NCBI RefSeq assembly: GCF_008933155.1
Contig: NZ_WBVP01000002.1
Location: forward strand, 124,001-188,000
Length of the DNA stretch: 64,000 bases
Source of the DNA: Aliivibrio finisterrensis
Lineage (GTDB): Bacteria > Pseudomonadota > Gammaproteobacteria > Enterobacterales > Vibrionaceae
Reading direction: 5' to 3'
Part shown: positions 8,916 to 19,514 of the stretch, piece after piece
Position numbering within the stretch: the stretch's first letter is position 1
Layout: each line of letters begins with the position of its first letter
The notes under the pieces: model-generated
The model's input: the letters and a program-made list of their open reading frames with translations, nothing else
The model's database searches: none
What the model was told of the DNA's origin: nothing
Translations under genes and position numbers: made by a program

Positions 8916-8947
8916 TTGAAATGTTACTTTTAACACGGTTATATAAT
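8916..8947 (+). promoter_or_regulatory. Candidate promoter of the ManD-type dehydratase gene
   Basis: TTGAAA (8916-8921) and TATAAT (8942-8947) fit -35/-10 boxes but are 20 bp apart. An alternative -10, TATATA at 8940, gives 18 bp. The pair lies just downstream of the inverted repeat. Confidence 0.4.
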
Positions 8948-8978
8948 AGAAGTTATTATTAATTTAGGTTGTTTAATT

Positions 8979-10178
8979 GTGAAAAAAACCATCATCACCA
9001 ATATCGATTGTATAATTACAAAGCCAGACCGACATAACTTAATTACTGTTGTCGTTGAAACTGATCATGGAGTAACTGGTTTTGGTTGTGCGACTTTTCA
9101 GCAGCGACCATTAGCGGTAAAAACTATGGTTGACGAATATCTCAAACCACTTCTTATCGGTAAAGATGCGAATAATATTGAAGATATTTGGCAAATGATG
9201 ATGGTTAACGCGTATTGGCGTAATGGACCTGTTATTAATAATGCCATTTCTGGTGTAGACATGGCGTTGTGGGATATTAAAGCAAAATTAGCAGGCATGC
9301 CTTTACATCAATTATTTGGTGGAAAATCAAGAGATGCGATCCCTGTATACACCCATGCAACCAGCGATACAATGGAAGGCATTTATGACTTGGTCGACTC
9401 ATTTCTAAATAAAGGTTACAAGCATATACGTTGCCAATTAGGCTTTTATGGTGGTGTTCCAAGCCAGTTAAACACAGCGCAAAACCCAACAGAAGGCTCA
9501 TACTACGATCAAGATCAGTACATGGATAATACCTTAACCATGTTCCGACTTTTGAGAGAAAAATACGGTAATACATTCCACATTTTGCATGATGTTCATG
9601 AACGCTTATTCCCTAATCAAGCCATTCAATTTGCAAAAGAGGTCGAGCAGTTTAAGCCATATTTCATTGAAGATATTTTACCGCCCAACCAAACTGAATG
9701 GTTGGATAATATCAGAAGCCAATCCTCGGTTTCATTAGGATTAGGTGAGCTATTTAATAACCCTGAAGAGTGGAAAGCATTAATCATTAATCGACGAATT
9801 GATTTTATTCGTTGTCATGTTTCGCAAATTGGTGGGATCACTCCTGCTCTAAAACTTGCTCACTTATGCCAAACCTTTGGGGTTCGTCTGGCTTGGCATT
9901 GCCCACCAGATATGACACCTATTGGTGCTGCTGTAAATACGCACTTAAACGTACATTTACATAATGCGGCGATTCAAGAGCATGTTGAATATAACGAGAA
10001 CACCAAGCGTGTTTTCCCTAATGCTGCAGAGCCGATTAATGGTTATCTTTACGCATCGGAAACTACTGGGATTGGTGTCGAAATCAATAGAGAAGCTGCG
10101 GCTGAATTCCCTGTAATGTATCGTCCCCATGAATGGACTCAAAGCAGGCTCCCTGATGGGTCCATTCATACTCCTTAA
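8979..10178 (+). CDS. Enolase-superfamily sugar-acid dehydratase (ManD/RspA subgroup)
   Basis: It is predicted to dehydrate D-mannonate and/or D-gluconate to KDG. The 399-residue sequence keeps the ManD active site: metal ligands Asp205 (HDVHERL), Glu231 (FIEDILPP) and Glu257 (LGLGELF). The other expected residues are His207, Arg278, His307 ([11 protein letters not shown]) and Glu334. All seven fall exactly five positions before those I recall for the characterised D-mannonate dehydratase. It starts at GTG 8979. Divergence from the PTS-kdgK-eda genes fits a KDG-producing step. ManD-subgroup enzymes vary widely in activity, and RspA-like members can be very slow, so the true substrate is open. 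Confidence 0.82.
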   Translation: MKKTIITNIDCIITKPDRHNLITVVVETDHGVTGFGCATFQQRPLAVKTMVDEYLKPLLIGKDANNIEDIWQMMMVNAYWRNGPVINNAISGVDMALWDIKAKLAGMPLHQLFGGKSRDAIPVYTHATSDTMEGIYDLVDSFLNKGYKHIRCQLGFYGGVPSQLNTAQNPTEGSYYDQDQYMDNTLTMFRLLREKYGNTFHILHDVHERLFPNQAIQFAKEVEQFKPYFIEDILPPNQTEWLDNIRSQSSVSLGLGELFNNPEEWKALIINRRIDFIRCHVSQIGGITPALKLAHLCQTFGVRLAWHCPPDMTPIGAAVNTHLNVHLHNAAIQEHVEYNENTKRVFPNAAEPINGYLYASETTGIGVEINREAAAEFPVMYRPHEWTQSRLPDGSIHTP

Positions 10179-10183
10179 AAACG

Positions 10184-10214
10184 ATAGCCGCTTATAACTG
10201 AGCGGCTATTTTTT
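10184..10214. terminator. Terminator overlapping the GntR gene stop codon
   Basis: A 9-bp stem (ATAGCCGCT/AGCGGCTAT) is followed by a T run. It terminates the dehydratase gene. The TAG stop of the convergent GntR gene (10206-10208) lies within the right arm. Confidence 0.85.
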
Positions 10215-10913
10215 ATCTCGATAATCAATACTCTCATTGTTAAATGGAGTGTGATACGTACATTGATAATTGATATCTATAATATTACTGACGATGAATA
10301 ACTCGCCATTTTTTAAAAAACCACGATTCGTAATATTCATTGCTGCTGTATTTTTTTTACAATCAAGAAGCTCTGAATCTTCCCTTGATACACTGATCGC
10401 TTGGTAACTGGTTAAATAACTATCTATATCCAAACCTATCGCTAATGCATGCTTTTGAATCGAGCTCTCAATAATTTGCTCATTCATTTCCGGAAATAAT
10501 CTAACCGGAATTTTAGCCTCTTCAATTTGAATTACTTTATTATGAATTAATCTTAATCTTCTTATATGCCATATATAATCATCATCACTAATTGAAAAGA
10601 TTTGCTTATCATGCTGATCGGGCAATGTTTTATTCAGCTTTATTTTCTTATATGACATTTCATCAAAACTATTTTCAGTAATGGAATTATAAATTAATGG
10701 CGTTCCCATTACTGACGTATTAACAAAATACCCTGAACCTAATTTAACTTTTACAATCCCAATCGCTTCTAATTTTGCCAGAGCCTTTCGAATCGTGAAT
10801 CGAGACAAACCATACAGCTCAGAGAGATCCCTTTCTGGAGGTAACTTATGACTAATACTATTTTGGCAAATTTTACTAATAATATCTTGAACCACTAATT
10901 CATATTTTTTCAT
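10206..10913 (-). CDS. GntR-family (HutC/UTRA-type) transcriptional regulator
   Basis: This is probably the local regulator of the sugar-acid cluster. The N-terminal winged helix has the GntR signature (LPPERDLSELYGLSRFTIRKALAKLEAIG) with a wing GSGYFVN. It is followed by a UTRA ligand domain with IWHIRRLRLI, IQIEEAKIPVRLFP and the late strand NITNRGFLKNGELFIVSN. Length is 235 residues, normal for HutC types. It is convergent with the dehydratase and shares a terminator with it. The inverted repeat at 8848-8892 is its likely operator. The effector could be a phosphorylated sugar acid; that is inference. Confidence 0.84.
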   Translation of the reverse strand: MKKYELVVQDIISKICQNSISHKLPPERDLSELYGLSRFTIRKALAKLEAIGIVKVKLGSGYFVNTSVMGTPLIYNSITENSFDEMSYKKIKLNKTLPDQHDKQIFSISDDDYIWHIRRLRLIHNKVIQIEEAKIPVRLFPEMNEQIIESSIQKHALAIGLDIDSYLTSYQAISVSREDSELLDCKKNTAAMNITNRGFLKNGELFIVSNIIDINYQCTYHTPFNNESIDYRDKK

Positions 10914-11006
10914 ACAATTCCATCATATATGGTTGTAACTCACGTAATAAGTATAACATCAATAATAGTTAGCACCGATATGAATCACACTCAAATCAGA
11001 GGCATA

Positions 11007-11032
11007 AAAAAGGAGCCACGAAGGCCCCTTTT
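11007..11032 (-). terminator. Terminator after the RND efflux operon
   Basis: Same core sequence as the terminator at 5547-5571: on the minus strand a GGGGCC/GGCUCC stem with a UUCG-type loop and a U run. It lies 39 bp past the RND pump stop. Confidence 0.8.
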
Positions 11033-11070
11033 GGTTTAATAACTCACTCAGTTATTTACTACGATTGGTA

Positions 11071-14000
11071 TTACTCATCATCAATGTGAACAAGCTTGGT
11101 ACTTCCGCCGTGCAGTTTCTCACGACGGCGTTGCACCATGGCATAGAAACCAGGGATAAGTAGCGTACCGACCAATAACACGCACAGTAAGCCGCCAATC
11201 AGTGACACACCCAGAGAGTTTTGGCTGATGTAACCCGCTCCTGATGCAAACACCAATGGCAAAATACCTAAGATGAATGACCACGATGTCATGTTTACCG
11301 CGCGGAATCGTAAACGACCGCCATTTACTGATGCGTTATCCAAATCTGTCTCTTTCTCTTCACGCTCGTTTTTCGCAAACTCTACAATCAAGATGGCATT
11401 TTTTGCGGCCAGCGCGATTAAGAGAACCAAACCAATTTGAGCGTATAGATTCAATGGCATTCCTGCTAAATTTAAGGCCACAAAGGAGCCTAATGTCGCC
11501 ACAGGAACCACAAGGATAATCGCCAGAGGGATACTCCAACTCTCGTACTGTGCCACCATAAATAGATAGATAAAGATCAGCGCTAGAGCAAACGCATAAA
11601 TCGCTTGGTTACCCGCTTTCACTTCTTGGTAAGCCATGCCTGTCCACTCGTATTGGTAGCCGTGAGGAAGCACCTCAGCGGCAACACGTTCCATCGCAGC
11701 AATCGCATCACCACTCGAATAGCCTGCGGCAGGTTGACCTTGAATAACGGCTGAACGATACATGTTGTAACGCCACGCTACATCGGGTTCAAATACCGTG
11801 TCATAAGTCACTAATGTGCTTAGTGGCACCATTTGACCCGAGCTTGCACGCACGTGAAATTTATCCAAATCATCCATACTGCTACGGTACTGCCCATCAG
11901 CTTGCATAGTGACACGGAAGTTCTTACCAAACATGGTAAAATCATTCACGTACATCGAACCCAAATTACCTTGCAGCGTTTGGAAAATAGAACCAAGTGA
12001 TACCCCAAGTTGTTTGGCTTTTTCACGGTCAATATCCACATAGTAATGCGGAACGTTGGCACGGAATGTACTGAATGTGTATTGAATTTCAGGTTGCTGG
12101 TTTGCAGTTTGAATCACTTGGTTCATCACATTCGCTAAATCCGTACGATTACGACCTAGCGTATCTTCTAACACAAACTCAAAACCAGAAGCTGCTCCCA
12201 TCCCGGGTACCGCTGGCGCACCCATCGCGAAAATCACCGCTTCTGGTAACTCCATTGCGGCACGGCCATTGATACGATTCGTGATAGCGAATGACGAGTT
12301 ATCTCCCTCCATGTCATTACGAACATCCCAAGGCTTTAATTTCACAAACAATGACGCGCCATTAGAAGCTGCCGCCCCTGTTAAAAACGCATAACCATTA
12401 GCAATAGTAACGCCATCAACCCCTTGCTCTTGATTCAAGATCTCAAGCACTTTGGCTGACACTTCTTCAGTACGAGAAAGTGATGCGGAATCAGGCAACT
12501 GCACGTTAACCAGCAAAATTCCTTTATCTTCTTGAGGAACGAATGCCGTTGACGTATTTTTCGCAAGGTAAGTCACCGAGCCAAGCGCTACAGCAAAAAA
12601 TACCATCAAGATCGTTGTTTTTCGAACAAAGAAACCCGCAATTTCACCGTATTTATTAGTAACTTTATCTAAACCATGGTTGAAGGCTTTAAACCAACGA
12701 GCCGTATTATCTCCACCTTGCTTTAGCACCAAAGAACACAGTGCAGGAGAAAGCGTTAACGCATTAATTGATGAGATAATTACCGCAATACAGATGGTTA
12801 ATGCGAACTGGCGATACATGATTCCAGTAATACCCGGAAGCATTGCAACAGGAATAAACACCGCAAGCAGAACTAAAGTTGAGGTAATGATTGGGCCTGT
12901 TACTTCTTTCATCGCGATTAACGTGGCTTTTCTTGGGCTTAATGACGGATCACGCTTCATAATGGTATCGACGTTTTCGATAACCAAAATGGCATCATCC
13001 ACTACAATACCAATGGCTAAGATAAGGCCAAACAAGGTTACAGTATTAATCGTAAACCCGGTCATAAGCATGACCGCAAAGGTACCAATTAACGATACTG
13101 GGATTGCAACAACTGGAATTAGCGTTGCACGCGCACTGCCTAAGAACAGATACGTTACCGCGATTACCAATAAAATCGCTTCAATTAAGGTTTTTACTAC
13201 CCCTTTAATGGATTCTGCAACGAACAGCGTGGTGTCATAACTGGTTTCATACGCCAAGCCTTCAGGGAAAGTCGCACTAAGCTTTTCAAGCATCTCCATT
13301 ACCGCTTTTCCACTCTCTAATGCGTTGGCATCCGATTGCAGAGACAGCGTTACGATAGAGGCGTCTTTTCCTCTAAATTGGCCATTACCGTCGTAAAATT
13401 TCTTACCTAACTCAACACGCGCAATGTCTTTTAGATAAACTGATGACCCGTCGTTATTTGCACGAAGTACGACGTTTTCAAACTCTTCAACTGATTCTAA
13501 ACGCCCTTTTGTCACCAAGTTAAACTGCACATCTTGCGCACTGGCATAAGGCGCAGCACCAATTTTACCTGCCGCAACTTGTACGTTTTGTTCAGCTAAT
13601 GCGGCATGAACATCAGAGGTAGTTAACCCTAAGTTGGTCATTTTATCTGGATCGAGCCAAACACGCATTGCGTATTCACCACCACCAAGTACACCAACTT
13701 CACTAATACCCGTGACACGAGCCAGCTGATCTTTAATGTTTAGGTTTACATAGTTAATTAAAAATTGGTCATCATACTTACCATCAGGCGAGTAGAAGTT
13801 CAGTACCATTAAAAGATCAGGAGAGCGCTTTTTAACCGTCACACCTACCATGCGAACTTCTTGTGGCAGTTTAGATTCTATTTGCGCAACCCGATTCTGA
13901 ACATTGACCTGAGCCATGTCAGGATCGGTGCCCACATCAAAGGTAACGTTAAGAGAGTACGACCCGTCATTGGCACTTTTTGAGGACATATAAATCATAT

Positions 14001-14223
14001 CCTCAACCCCATTGACCGAGGTTTCTATCGGATCGGCAATGGCTTGTTCAACCACCTCTGCACTTGCCCCCGTGTAGTACGCATTAACGCTTACTGAAGG
14101 TGGACTAATTTTAGGGTATTCCGCCACAGGAAGAATCGCTAAAGAAATGGCTCCGGCAAGAGTGAGAATAATAGAAATAACCAGAGCAAACTTTGGACGC
14201 TGTATAAAAAATCGACTTAACAT
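11071..14223 (-). CDS. RND (HAE1) multidrug efflux pump, AcrB/MexB-like
   Basis: This is the inner-membrane proton-driven pump of a tripartite efflux system. The 1050-residue protein has the HAE1 architecture: a first helix after [18 protein letters not shown], two large periplasmic porter regions, and twelve membrane segments. Visible motifs are [13 protein letters not shown] in helix 4, carrying the paired proton-relay aspartates, and [12 protein letters not shown] at the second repeat. [15 protein letters not shown] carries the relay lysine. The start lies 1 bp after the stop of the adaptor gene, so the two are co-translated. No dedicated outer membrane gene follows, so it should use a shared TolC. 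Substrate not predictable. Confidence 0.93.
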   Translation of the reverse strand: MLSRFFIQRPKFALVISIILTLAGAISLAILPVAEYPKISPPSVSVNAYYTGASAEVVEQAIADPIETSVNGVEDMIYMSSKSANDGSYSLNVTFDVGTDPDMAQVNVQNRVAQIESKLPQEVRMVGVTVKKRSPDLLMVLNFYSPDGKYDDQFLINYVNLNIKDQLARVTGISEVGVLGGGEYAMRVWLDPDKMTNLGLTTSDVHAALAEQNVQVAAGKIGAAPYASAQDVQFNLVTKGRLESVEEFENVVLRANNDGSSVYLKDIARVELGKKFYDGNGQFRGKDASIVTLSLQSDANALESGKAVMEMLEKLSATFPEGLAYETSYDTTLFVAESIKGVVKTLIEAILLVIAVTYLFLGSARATLIPVVAIPVSLIGTFAVMLMTGFTINTVTLFGLILAIGIVVDDAILVIENVDTIMKRDPSLSPRKATLIAMKEVTGPIITSTLVLLAVFIPVAMLPGITGIMYRQFALTICIAVIISSINALTLSPALCSLVLKQGGDNTARWFKAFNHGLDKVTNKYGEIAGFFVRKTTILMVFFAVALGSVTYLAKNTSTAFVPQEDKGILLVNVQLPDSASLSRTEEVSAKVLEILNQEQGVDGVTIANGYAFLTGAAASNGASLFVKLKPWDVRNDMEGDNSSFAITNRINGRAAMELPEAVIFAMGAPAVPGMGAASGFEFVLEDTLGRNRTDLANVMNQVIQTANQQPEIQYTFSTFRANVPHYYVDIDREKAKQLGVSLGSIFQTLQGNLGSMYVNDFTMFGKNFRVTMQADGQYRSSMDDLDKFHVRASSGQMVPLSTLVTYDTVFEPDVAWRYNMYRSAVIQGQPAAGYSSGDAIAAMERVAAEVLPHGYQYEWTGMAYQEVKAGNQAIYAFALALIFIYLFMVAQYESWSIPLAIILVVPVATLGSFVALNLAGMPLNLYAQIGLVLLIALAAKNAILIVEFAKNEREEKETDLDNASVNGGRLRFRAVNMTSWSFILGILPLVFASGAGYISQNSLGVSLIGGLLCVLLVGTLLIPGFYAMVQRRREKLHGGSTKLVHIDDE

Positions 14224-14224
14224 A

Positions 14225-15343
14225 TTAAGACTCCGCGTTCTCTAGACGAACCTGAACGCCATTTCTTACACGTTGTAATCCTTTCACTAGCACTTGCTCA
14301 TTCGCATCTAAACCAGAGCTGATAATCACCCCTTCTGGCAGTTGCTTACCCAAGGTAACATTGCGTCGTTCAGCAATATTTCCTTCAGTCAGTACCATCA
14401 CAAAGCTGCCTTCTAAGTCACTTTGTACCGCACGACGAGGCGTAACAATGACGTCAGTTGGTTTCTTTTCTCGTAGATTTACGTTGATATGCTGACCCGG
14501 AAGTAAGGTGAAATCAGGGTTTTGAACCAATGCACGAAGTGTTAACGTACCTGTGGTTTGGTCGATACGGTTACCAATGTAATCAATCTTACCTAAATGA
14601 TTATATTCTTTACCATTCTCAAGATTCAGAACGACTTCAACTTGGCTTGATGCGCCATCACCATCGCCTTTCACTTGATCGATCCCCATTAATAAACGTT
14701 CACGCTCACTAATGGTAAAACGGGTGTGAATTGGGTTTAAACTCACCAAAGTAGTCAATACACCAGAAGCCGGTGAAACCAAATCACCAATGCTGACTTT
14801 ACTGTCGCTAATACGTCCTGAAAATGGGGCGGTAATAGTAGTGTAAGAAAGGTTAACTTCCGCCAATTTTAATTGCGCTTGAGCCGACTCAACTTGTGCT
14901 TCACCACTTAATAATTGCGCGGTTAAGCCATCAAATTCAGCTTGGCTAATATTACCTTTAGGAAGTAGGTTTTTACCACGCTGGAAATCAAGTTGTGCTT
15001 TTTTTAATGCTGCATTCGCTTGAGTGATACCCGCTTTGGCATTGGCTACTTGCGCTTCAAAGGTAGAAGGATCGATCTGAAAAAGTACATCGCCTTTCTC
15101 AACCATTTGGCCTTCTTTAAATGAACGAGACTGAATATAACCAGAAACTTGAGCAACAATAGACGCATCTTCCATCGCTTCAATACGGCCAATATAAGTT
15201 TTACCTTGTTGGTATTGAATAGACTCTACGGTATGGGTTGCTACAAGAGGGGCAGGAGGTGCTGTTTTTGTCGCCGCTTCATCACTGCAACCGACAAGAA
15301 AGGCCGCACTAATTAAAGAAGCAAGAAGAGTTTTTGATTTCAT
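14225..15343 (-). CDS. RND efflux periplasmic adaptor, AcrA-like lipoprotein
   Basis: This is the membrane fusion partner of the RND pump encoded 1 bp downstream. The N-terminal lipobox is FLVGC, with Cys19 lipidated. Next come the lipoyl half [27 protein letters not shown], an alpha-helical hairpin, the second lipoyl half ([25 protein letters not shown]), and a beta-barrel and membrane-proximal domain ([11 protein letters not shown]). Length is 372 residues, as for AcrA/MexA. Expression presumably starts from the 15344-15520 region. No TetR regulator is adjacent. Confidence 0.92.
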   Translation of the reverse strand: MKSKTLLASLISAAFLVGCSDEAATKTAPPAPLVATHTVESIQYQQGKTYIGRIEAMEDASIVAQVSGYIQSRSFKEGQMVEKGDVLFQIDPSTFEAQVANAKAGITQANAALKKAQLDFQRGKNLLPKGNISQAEFDGLTAQLLSGEAQVESAQAQLKLAEVNLSYTTITAPFSGRISDSKVSIGDLVSPASGVLTTLVSLNPIHTRFTISERERLLMGIDQVKGDGDGASSQVEVVLNLENGKEYNHLGKIDYIGNRIDQTTGTLTLRALVQNPDFTLLPGQHINVNLREKKPTDVIVTPRRAVQSDLEGSFVMVLTEGNIAERRNVTLGKQLPEGVIISSGLDANEQVLVKGLQRVRNGVQVRLENAES

Positions 15344-15358
15344 AAAATAACCATTTAA

Positions 15359-15384
15359 CTGTCGAATTCTGTGTATTCTGACAG
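15359..15384. promoter_or_regulatory. Short inverted repeat upstream of the RND operon
   Basis: CTGTC (15359-15363) and GACAG (15380-15384) flank a GAATTCTGTGTATTC core that is itself nearly symmetric, 16 bp before the adaptor start codon. It could be an operator in the leader or promoter. No regulator is known from the sequence. Confidence 0.3.
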
Positions 15385-15520
15385 CTAAATGATTGAAATT
15401 ATTAATGTTAAATCGCAGAGATTGTTACTGAATGTGTCTGTAATTTACGTTTAGTCAAATTTAGAAACTCTTTATGACTAACTCATTGATAGATAAAGAA
15501 TTAAATCGGCATCTAAAAGC

Positions 15521-16483
15521 TTACAAATTTACATTGGCTTGGAATGTCCATGCCACAAAACGGCTGATTTTCTGACCTTGAGCCATATCAACTGTCTTAA
15601 TCGTTTTAACACCTAATCGTGCAAGCTCTTGATGTAAAGCTTCTACGTTTTCTTTCTTAGAAATCAATGTCGTAAACCACTGAACTTGCAGTGCAAATTC
15701 ACAACTCTCTTTTGCCATTTTAGTAATGAATGCTAGTTCACCACCTTCACACCAAAGCTCTGCTTTTTGGCCACCGAAATTCAGTTTTTTCACGCCTTTT
15801 AATTCATTGTAAGCGTGACCTTTCTTCGATTTATTTGTCGCTAGATTCTGTTGTTTACGCTCAGATCCTGCTGTTGCTTCTGCTTCTGATGCATGGAACG
15901 GAGGGTTACACATGGTGAACGCAAATTCATCTTGTGGCTTGATAATGCCTCTAAAGATATTCTCTTCATTTTTCTGCTGACGACACTCAATACCCTTCTT
16001 CAGACTTGGGTTATTGTTTGCAATAAACGACGCCATTTTAAGCGCTTGAAGATCAATATCAGAACCAACGAAGTTCCACTTATATTCACGATGACCAATG
16101 ATTGGGTATACGCAGTTAGCACCCACACCGATATCTAAGCCACGCACATTTTTACCCGTTGGGATCTCACCGTCATTTGTGATTGCAAGTAAATCAGCAA
16201 TATTGTGAATGTAATCTGCACGACCTGGAATGGGTGGACATAGGTAACCTTCTGGAATATCCCAAAATGGAACATCATAGAAATGCGTTAATAATGCTTT
16301 GTTTAGCGCTTTAACCGCAAGAGGATCTGAAAAGTTGATTGATTCATTACCATATTGATTCGTTTCAACAAATGCTTTCAGTTCAGGAGATGTTGCAATC
16401 AACGCAGGAAAATCATAATTAGCATTATGTTTATTGCGAGGGTGCATCGGTGTTTTTGTAGGAGCAGATTTAGAGTGAGTCAT
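15521..16483 (-). CDS. rlmF: 23S rRNA (adenine1618-N6)-methyltransferase
   Basis: It methylates N6 of A1618 in 23S rRNA using S-adenosylmethionine. The Rossmann-fold signatures are [16 protein letters not shown] (SAM binding), FVGSDID and the N6-adenine methyltransferase motif TMCNPPFH. The N-terminus [16 protein letters not shown] is characteristic of RlmF, and the 320-residue length fits. It is monocistronic on the minus strand, with a terminator of the preceding gene upstream. The C-terminus ends with [10 protein letters not shown], also typical. Confidence 0.93.
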   Translation of the reverse strand: MTHSKSAPTKTPMHPRNKHNANYDFPALIATSPELKAFVETNQYGNESINFSDPLAVKALNKALLTHFYDVPFWDIPEGYLCPPIPGRADYIHNIADLLAITNDGEIPTGKNVRGLDIGVGANCVYPIIGHREYKWNFVGSDIDLQALKMASFIANNNPSLKKGIECRQQKNEENIFRGIIKPQDEFAFTMCNPPFHASEAEATAGSERKQQNLATNKSKKGHAYNELKGVKKLNFGGQKAELWCEGGELAFITKMAKESCEFALQVQWFTTLISKKENVEALHQELARLGVKTIKTVDMAQGQKISRFVAWTFQANVNL

Positions 16484-16542
16484 GTAATTTTCTGATAATG
16501 AATAATAGCGGACATCATAGCTGATGTATGAATGAATTACTT

Positions 16543-16582
16543 AAAAAAAATAGCCATGCTCTTAACGATATCATGGCTATTT
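16543..16582 (-). terminator. Terminator after yibL
   Basis: An AAATAGCCATG/CATGGCTATTT stem with a T run on the minus strand (the A8 tract ending at 16550) lies between yibL and rlmF. Confidence 0.8.
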
Positions 16583-16627
16583 ATATTTCAACACGTACTT
16601 GTGTTTTGAGTTTGAAATGAAAAGTTA

Positions 16628-16984
16628 TTAGAACGCTTGTGGCGCAAAACCTGTCATTTCTTTAAGTCCTAGCTCTTTGCCAAGCGCTGTCATTGGGTGA
16701 ACAACGACTAAACCGCGAACCGATTTTTTCAGTTTACCCATATCAGCTTGCTCAGCTTTGGTAATAGCACGCTTGAACTCAAGGTTACGAACTTCAGTAC
16801 CCTTGTTGCCCATTTCGTATTGCTGCTTACCTTTTAGCTTGTTGATTTTCTTTTCTAGTGTTTGAATTTCCTGCAAGAATTGCTTAACGACAGGCTTATC
16901 ATCGCGCTTTTCTGCTGCCGCTAAACGGTTCTTACAACGATCTAGGCGGTGATGAATTTTTTGCAGTTCTTCTTTTACACTCAT
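16628..16984 (-). CDS. yibL: YibL-family ribosome-associated protein
   Basis: This is a small protein of about 118 residues found with ribosomes in E. coli; its molecular role is unknown. The first half is a charged coiled coil (KEELQKIHHRLDRCKNRL onward, about residues 3-60). The conserved second half is FKRAITKAEQADMGKLKKSV, then VVHPMTALGKELGL and EMTGFAPQAF, nearly identical to E. coli YibL. I start it at ATG 16984, preceded by AAAGGT. The frame stays open upstream to 17209, but that extension overlaps arfB on the other strand and lacks homology. It is divergent from arfB. Confidence 0.88.
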   Translation of the reverse strand: MSVKEELQKIHHRLDRCKNRLAAAEKRDDKPVVKQFLQEIQTLEKKINKLKGKQQYEMGNKGTEVRNLEFKRAITKAEQADMGKLKKSVRGLVVVHPMTALGKELGLKEMTGFAPQAF

Positions 16985-17070
16985 GAAATTACCTTTGTAT
17001 TGAAAATGGTGCGCATTGACGCTAACTGATAGTATACCCTCTATTAGAACAACGATCATAGGTTTATTAC

Positions 17071-17484
17071 ATGCTAACCATTTCAAACCAAGTCCAATTA
17101 GCCGATTGGGAAATTGAACTGACTGCGATTCGAGCTCAAGGTGCGGGTGGACAGAATGTGAATAAGGTCTCAAGTGCCATTCATCTTCGTTTTGATATTG
17201 CAAAATCAACGTTACCTGCCTTCTATAAAGAGCGTCTATTAAAAATGAAAGATAGCCGTATCACTAAAGAAGGCATTATCGTGCTCAAAGCACAACAATT
17301 TAGAACGCAAGAAAAAAATCGAGATGATGCGCTTGAGCGTCTAAAAGCATTAATATTATCAGCAGCAGAAACTCAAAAAGCGCGCCGAGAAACAAAACCA
17401 ACGCGTAGTTCTCAACGCAAACGAGTGGATAACAAAACCCAACGTGGCCAAACTAAAAGTATGAGAAAAAAGGTAGATTATTAA
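17071..17484 (+). CDS. arfB: Peptidyl-tRNA hydrolase ArfB (alternative ribosome rescue)
   Basis: It rescues ribosomes stalled on non-stop mRNA by hydrolysing peptidyl-tRNA in the A site, independently of tmRNA. The catalytic domain has the GGQ motif at residues 26-28 in RAQGAGGQNVNKVSSAIHLR, as in release factors. The C-terminal tail is Lys/Arg-rich and would thread into the empty mRNA channel (ARRETKPTRSSQRKR, ending KSMRKKVDY). Length is 137 residues, matching E. coli YaeJ/ArfB. Its stop overlaps the start of the helicase gene (TAATG), so the two are translationally coupled. Confidence 0.94.
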   Translation: MLTISNQVQLADWEIELTAIRAQGAGGQNVNKVSSAIHLRFDIAKSTLPAFYKERLLKMKDSRITKEGIIVLKAQQFRTQEKNRDDALERLKALILSAAETQKARRETKPTRSSQRKRVDNKTQRGQTKSMRKKVDY

Positions 17485-19403
17485 TGAATTATCAGCAGAC
17501 ATTAAAAGAGGTATTTGGCTTTGACTCTCTAAGAGGTGGTCAACAACATGTTATCGAGAAGGTGCTCGATGGCCACTCGTCTGCGGCTATTTTTCCTACC
17601 GGCTCAGGTAAATCATTATGCTATCAGCTACCTGCTCTTTTATTGCCTAATCTAACCCTCGTAATTTCCCCTTTGCTTGCCTTAATGAAAGACCAAATTA
17701 CGTTTCTTAAAAGCAAAGGCATTGCTGCTGCATCGATTGATTCCACTCAAACTCGTGAGGAGACTCAAGCGATCTTGCAAGGGGTAAGAAATGGGGAGAT
17801 TAAGATTTTAATGATCTCTGTTGAGCGATTAAAAAACGAACGCTTCCGCCAGTTTATCGCTCAAATCAATATCTCTTTACTTGTTGTCGATGAGGCGCAC
17901 TGTATTTCAGAGTGGGGTCATAACTTTCGACCTGATTATTTAAAGTTGCCACAAGATTGTGAAGAACTGAATATACCTCAAGTACTCCTATTAACCGCAA
18001 CAGCAACGCCAGCGGTTATTGAAGACATGGGGAAGAAGTTTAACATTACAAAAGAAAATGTGGTTATCACAGGCTTCTATCGCTCTAACTTAGACATCTC
18101 AATTATACCTGTAGAAGAAGAGCAGAAACGTTCAGCACTGTTTGCAACGTTAAAACAAAAGCCAGATCAGGCAAGTATTATTTACGTTACTCTTCAGCAA
18201 ACCGCTGAAAACGTGGCTCAGTGGTTACAATCTAATGGTATTGAGGCAAAAGCCTATCATGCCGGACTAAAACACGACATTAGAGAATCTATTCAACACC
18301 AATTTATGAATGGCGATATTAATTGTATTGTCGCTACTATTGCTTTTGGTATGGGGGTGGATAAATCTGATATTCGCCAAGTCATTCACTTTGATTTACC
18401 TAAATCCATTGAAAACTACTCGCAAGAAATTGGTCGTGCCGGGCGAGATGGCAAGCTCTCATTTTGTACCGTTCTTGCCAATACCTCAGGTTTAAATGTA
18501 TTAGAAAACTTTGTTTATGGTGATACTCCAGATAGAGAAGCGATTCAATATGTATTGGATGACATCTATAAGTCATCAGAAACGTGGGAAACTCAATTAC
18601 TGCGTTTATCTAAAGACAGCAATGTTCGCCAATTGCCTTTAAAAACCTTATTGGTGTACTTAGAGCTAAAACACATCATTCAAGCAAAATACAGCTACTA
18701 TGCTGATTATCGCTTTAAAACACTAATCTCTATTAATGACATTATTGCTAAGTTTCAAACTGAGCGTCAGCAATTTGTATCTACTATTTTTCAATGTTCT
18801 CCAAAAGCCAAAACATGGCACACGGTTGATTTTGATGCATTGTGGATGGGTTACAGAGGTGAACGTAAACGTGTCGTTGCGGCATTGGATTATTTTCATG
18901 AGCAAGGTTGGATTGAACTGGAAAGTAAACAAGTCACAGAGGTTTATCAAATTCTAAACAAGGTAGAAAGCACCCATGTTTTAGCTCAAGAGCAGCACCA
19001 ACTGTTTAAAAATAAAGAGCAGAATGAGATAAACCGAATTCATGCAATGCTCGATTTCTTTGAAACAAAGACTTGCCTCAGCCATGAATTAGCACGTTAT
19101 TTTGCCGATTTTAATGCACCAGAGAAATGTGGACACTGCTCAGCTTGTCGCTCTGAAGCGGCAGTCTTACCAAGAGGCTATACGCATTTCATTGCAGATG
19201 ATGAACAAGTAAAATGGTGGTGCCAAGAGCTACAAAATAACAGTAAAGAACCGTTAGCCAACGCCGTTTTTGCTCGTTTTTTATGTGGTATTCCCACACC
19301 ATTAACCACAAAGATAAAAGCCAACAAAATGGCTGGTTTTGCTAAATTTGAGTCCCAACCTTATTTTGAAGTTCTTGAATTAGTAGGGAAACTTAATGGG
19401 TAA
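17484..19403 (+). CDS. RecQ-family ATP-dependent DNA helicase
   Basis: This is a superfamily 2 3'-to-5' helicase for DNA repair and replication-fork maintenance. Motif I is FPTGSGKSLCYQLP near residue 37, motif II is VVDEAHCISEWGHNFRPDY, and motif III is LLTATATP. Motif V/VI is ATIAFGMGVDKSDIRQVIHFDLP, then QEIGRAGRDG. A C-terminal Cys cluster (CLSHELARYF, CGHCSAC) suggests a RecQ-type zinc module. No clear HRDC domain is seen in the remaining residues. At 639 residues it is near RecQ size, but it probably represents a second RecQ-like paralogue rather than canonical recQ. It overlaps arfB by 1 nt. Confidence 0.86.
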   Translation: MNYQQTLKEVFGFDSLRGGQQHVIEKVLDGHSSAAIFPTGSGKSLCYQLPALLLPNLTLVISPLLALMKDQITFLKSKGIAAASIDSTQTREETQAILQGVRNGEIKILMISVERLKNERFRQFIAQINISLLVVDEAHCISEWGHNFRPDYLKLPQDCEELNIPQVLLLTATATPAVIEDMGKKFNITKENVVITGFYRSNLDISIIPVEEEQKRSALFATLKQKPDQASIIYVTLQQTAENVAQWLQSNGIEAKAYHAGLKHDIRESIQHQFMNGDINCIVATIAFGMGVDKSDIRQVIHFDLPKSIENYSQEIGRAGRDGKLSFCTVLANTSGLNVLENFVYGDTPDREAIQYVLDDIYKSSETWETQLLRLSKDSNVRQLPLKTLLVYLELKHIIQAKYSYYADYRFKTLISINDIIAKFQTERQQFVSTIFQCSPKAKTWHTVDFDALWMGYRGERKRVVAALDYFHEQGWIELESKQVTEVYQILNKVESTHVLAQEQHQLFKNKEQNEINRIHAMLDFFETKTCLSHELARYFADFNAPEKCGHCSACRSEAAVLPRGYTHFIADDEQVKWWCQELQNNSKEPLANAVFARFLCGIPTPLTTKIKANKMAGFAKFESQPYFEVLELVGKLNG

Positions 19404-19514
19404 TTTTATATAATTGTGAATCGGTTTGCACTTACAACACTTAATGTAAACCCTATACGCTATAAGTGATAATATCCTCTCCAATATGCTATAAAAAGTT
19501 TCTTTGGAGAGAAT

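Noticed and set aside
12680-13240. 186-residue plus-strand ORF opposite the RND pump
   Set aside because: It is the antisense of a strongly conserved AcrB-like gene, has no ribosome binding site, and its composition is that of a reversed membrane protein.
16985-17209. N-terminal extension of the yibL frame
   Set aside because: It overlaps the arfB start on the other strand and lacks homology, and a good ribosome binding site precedes ATG 16984.
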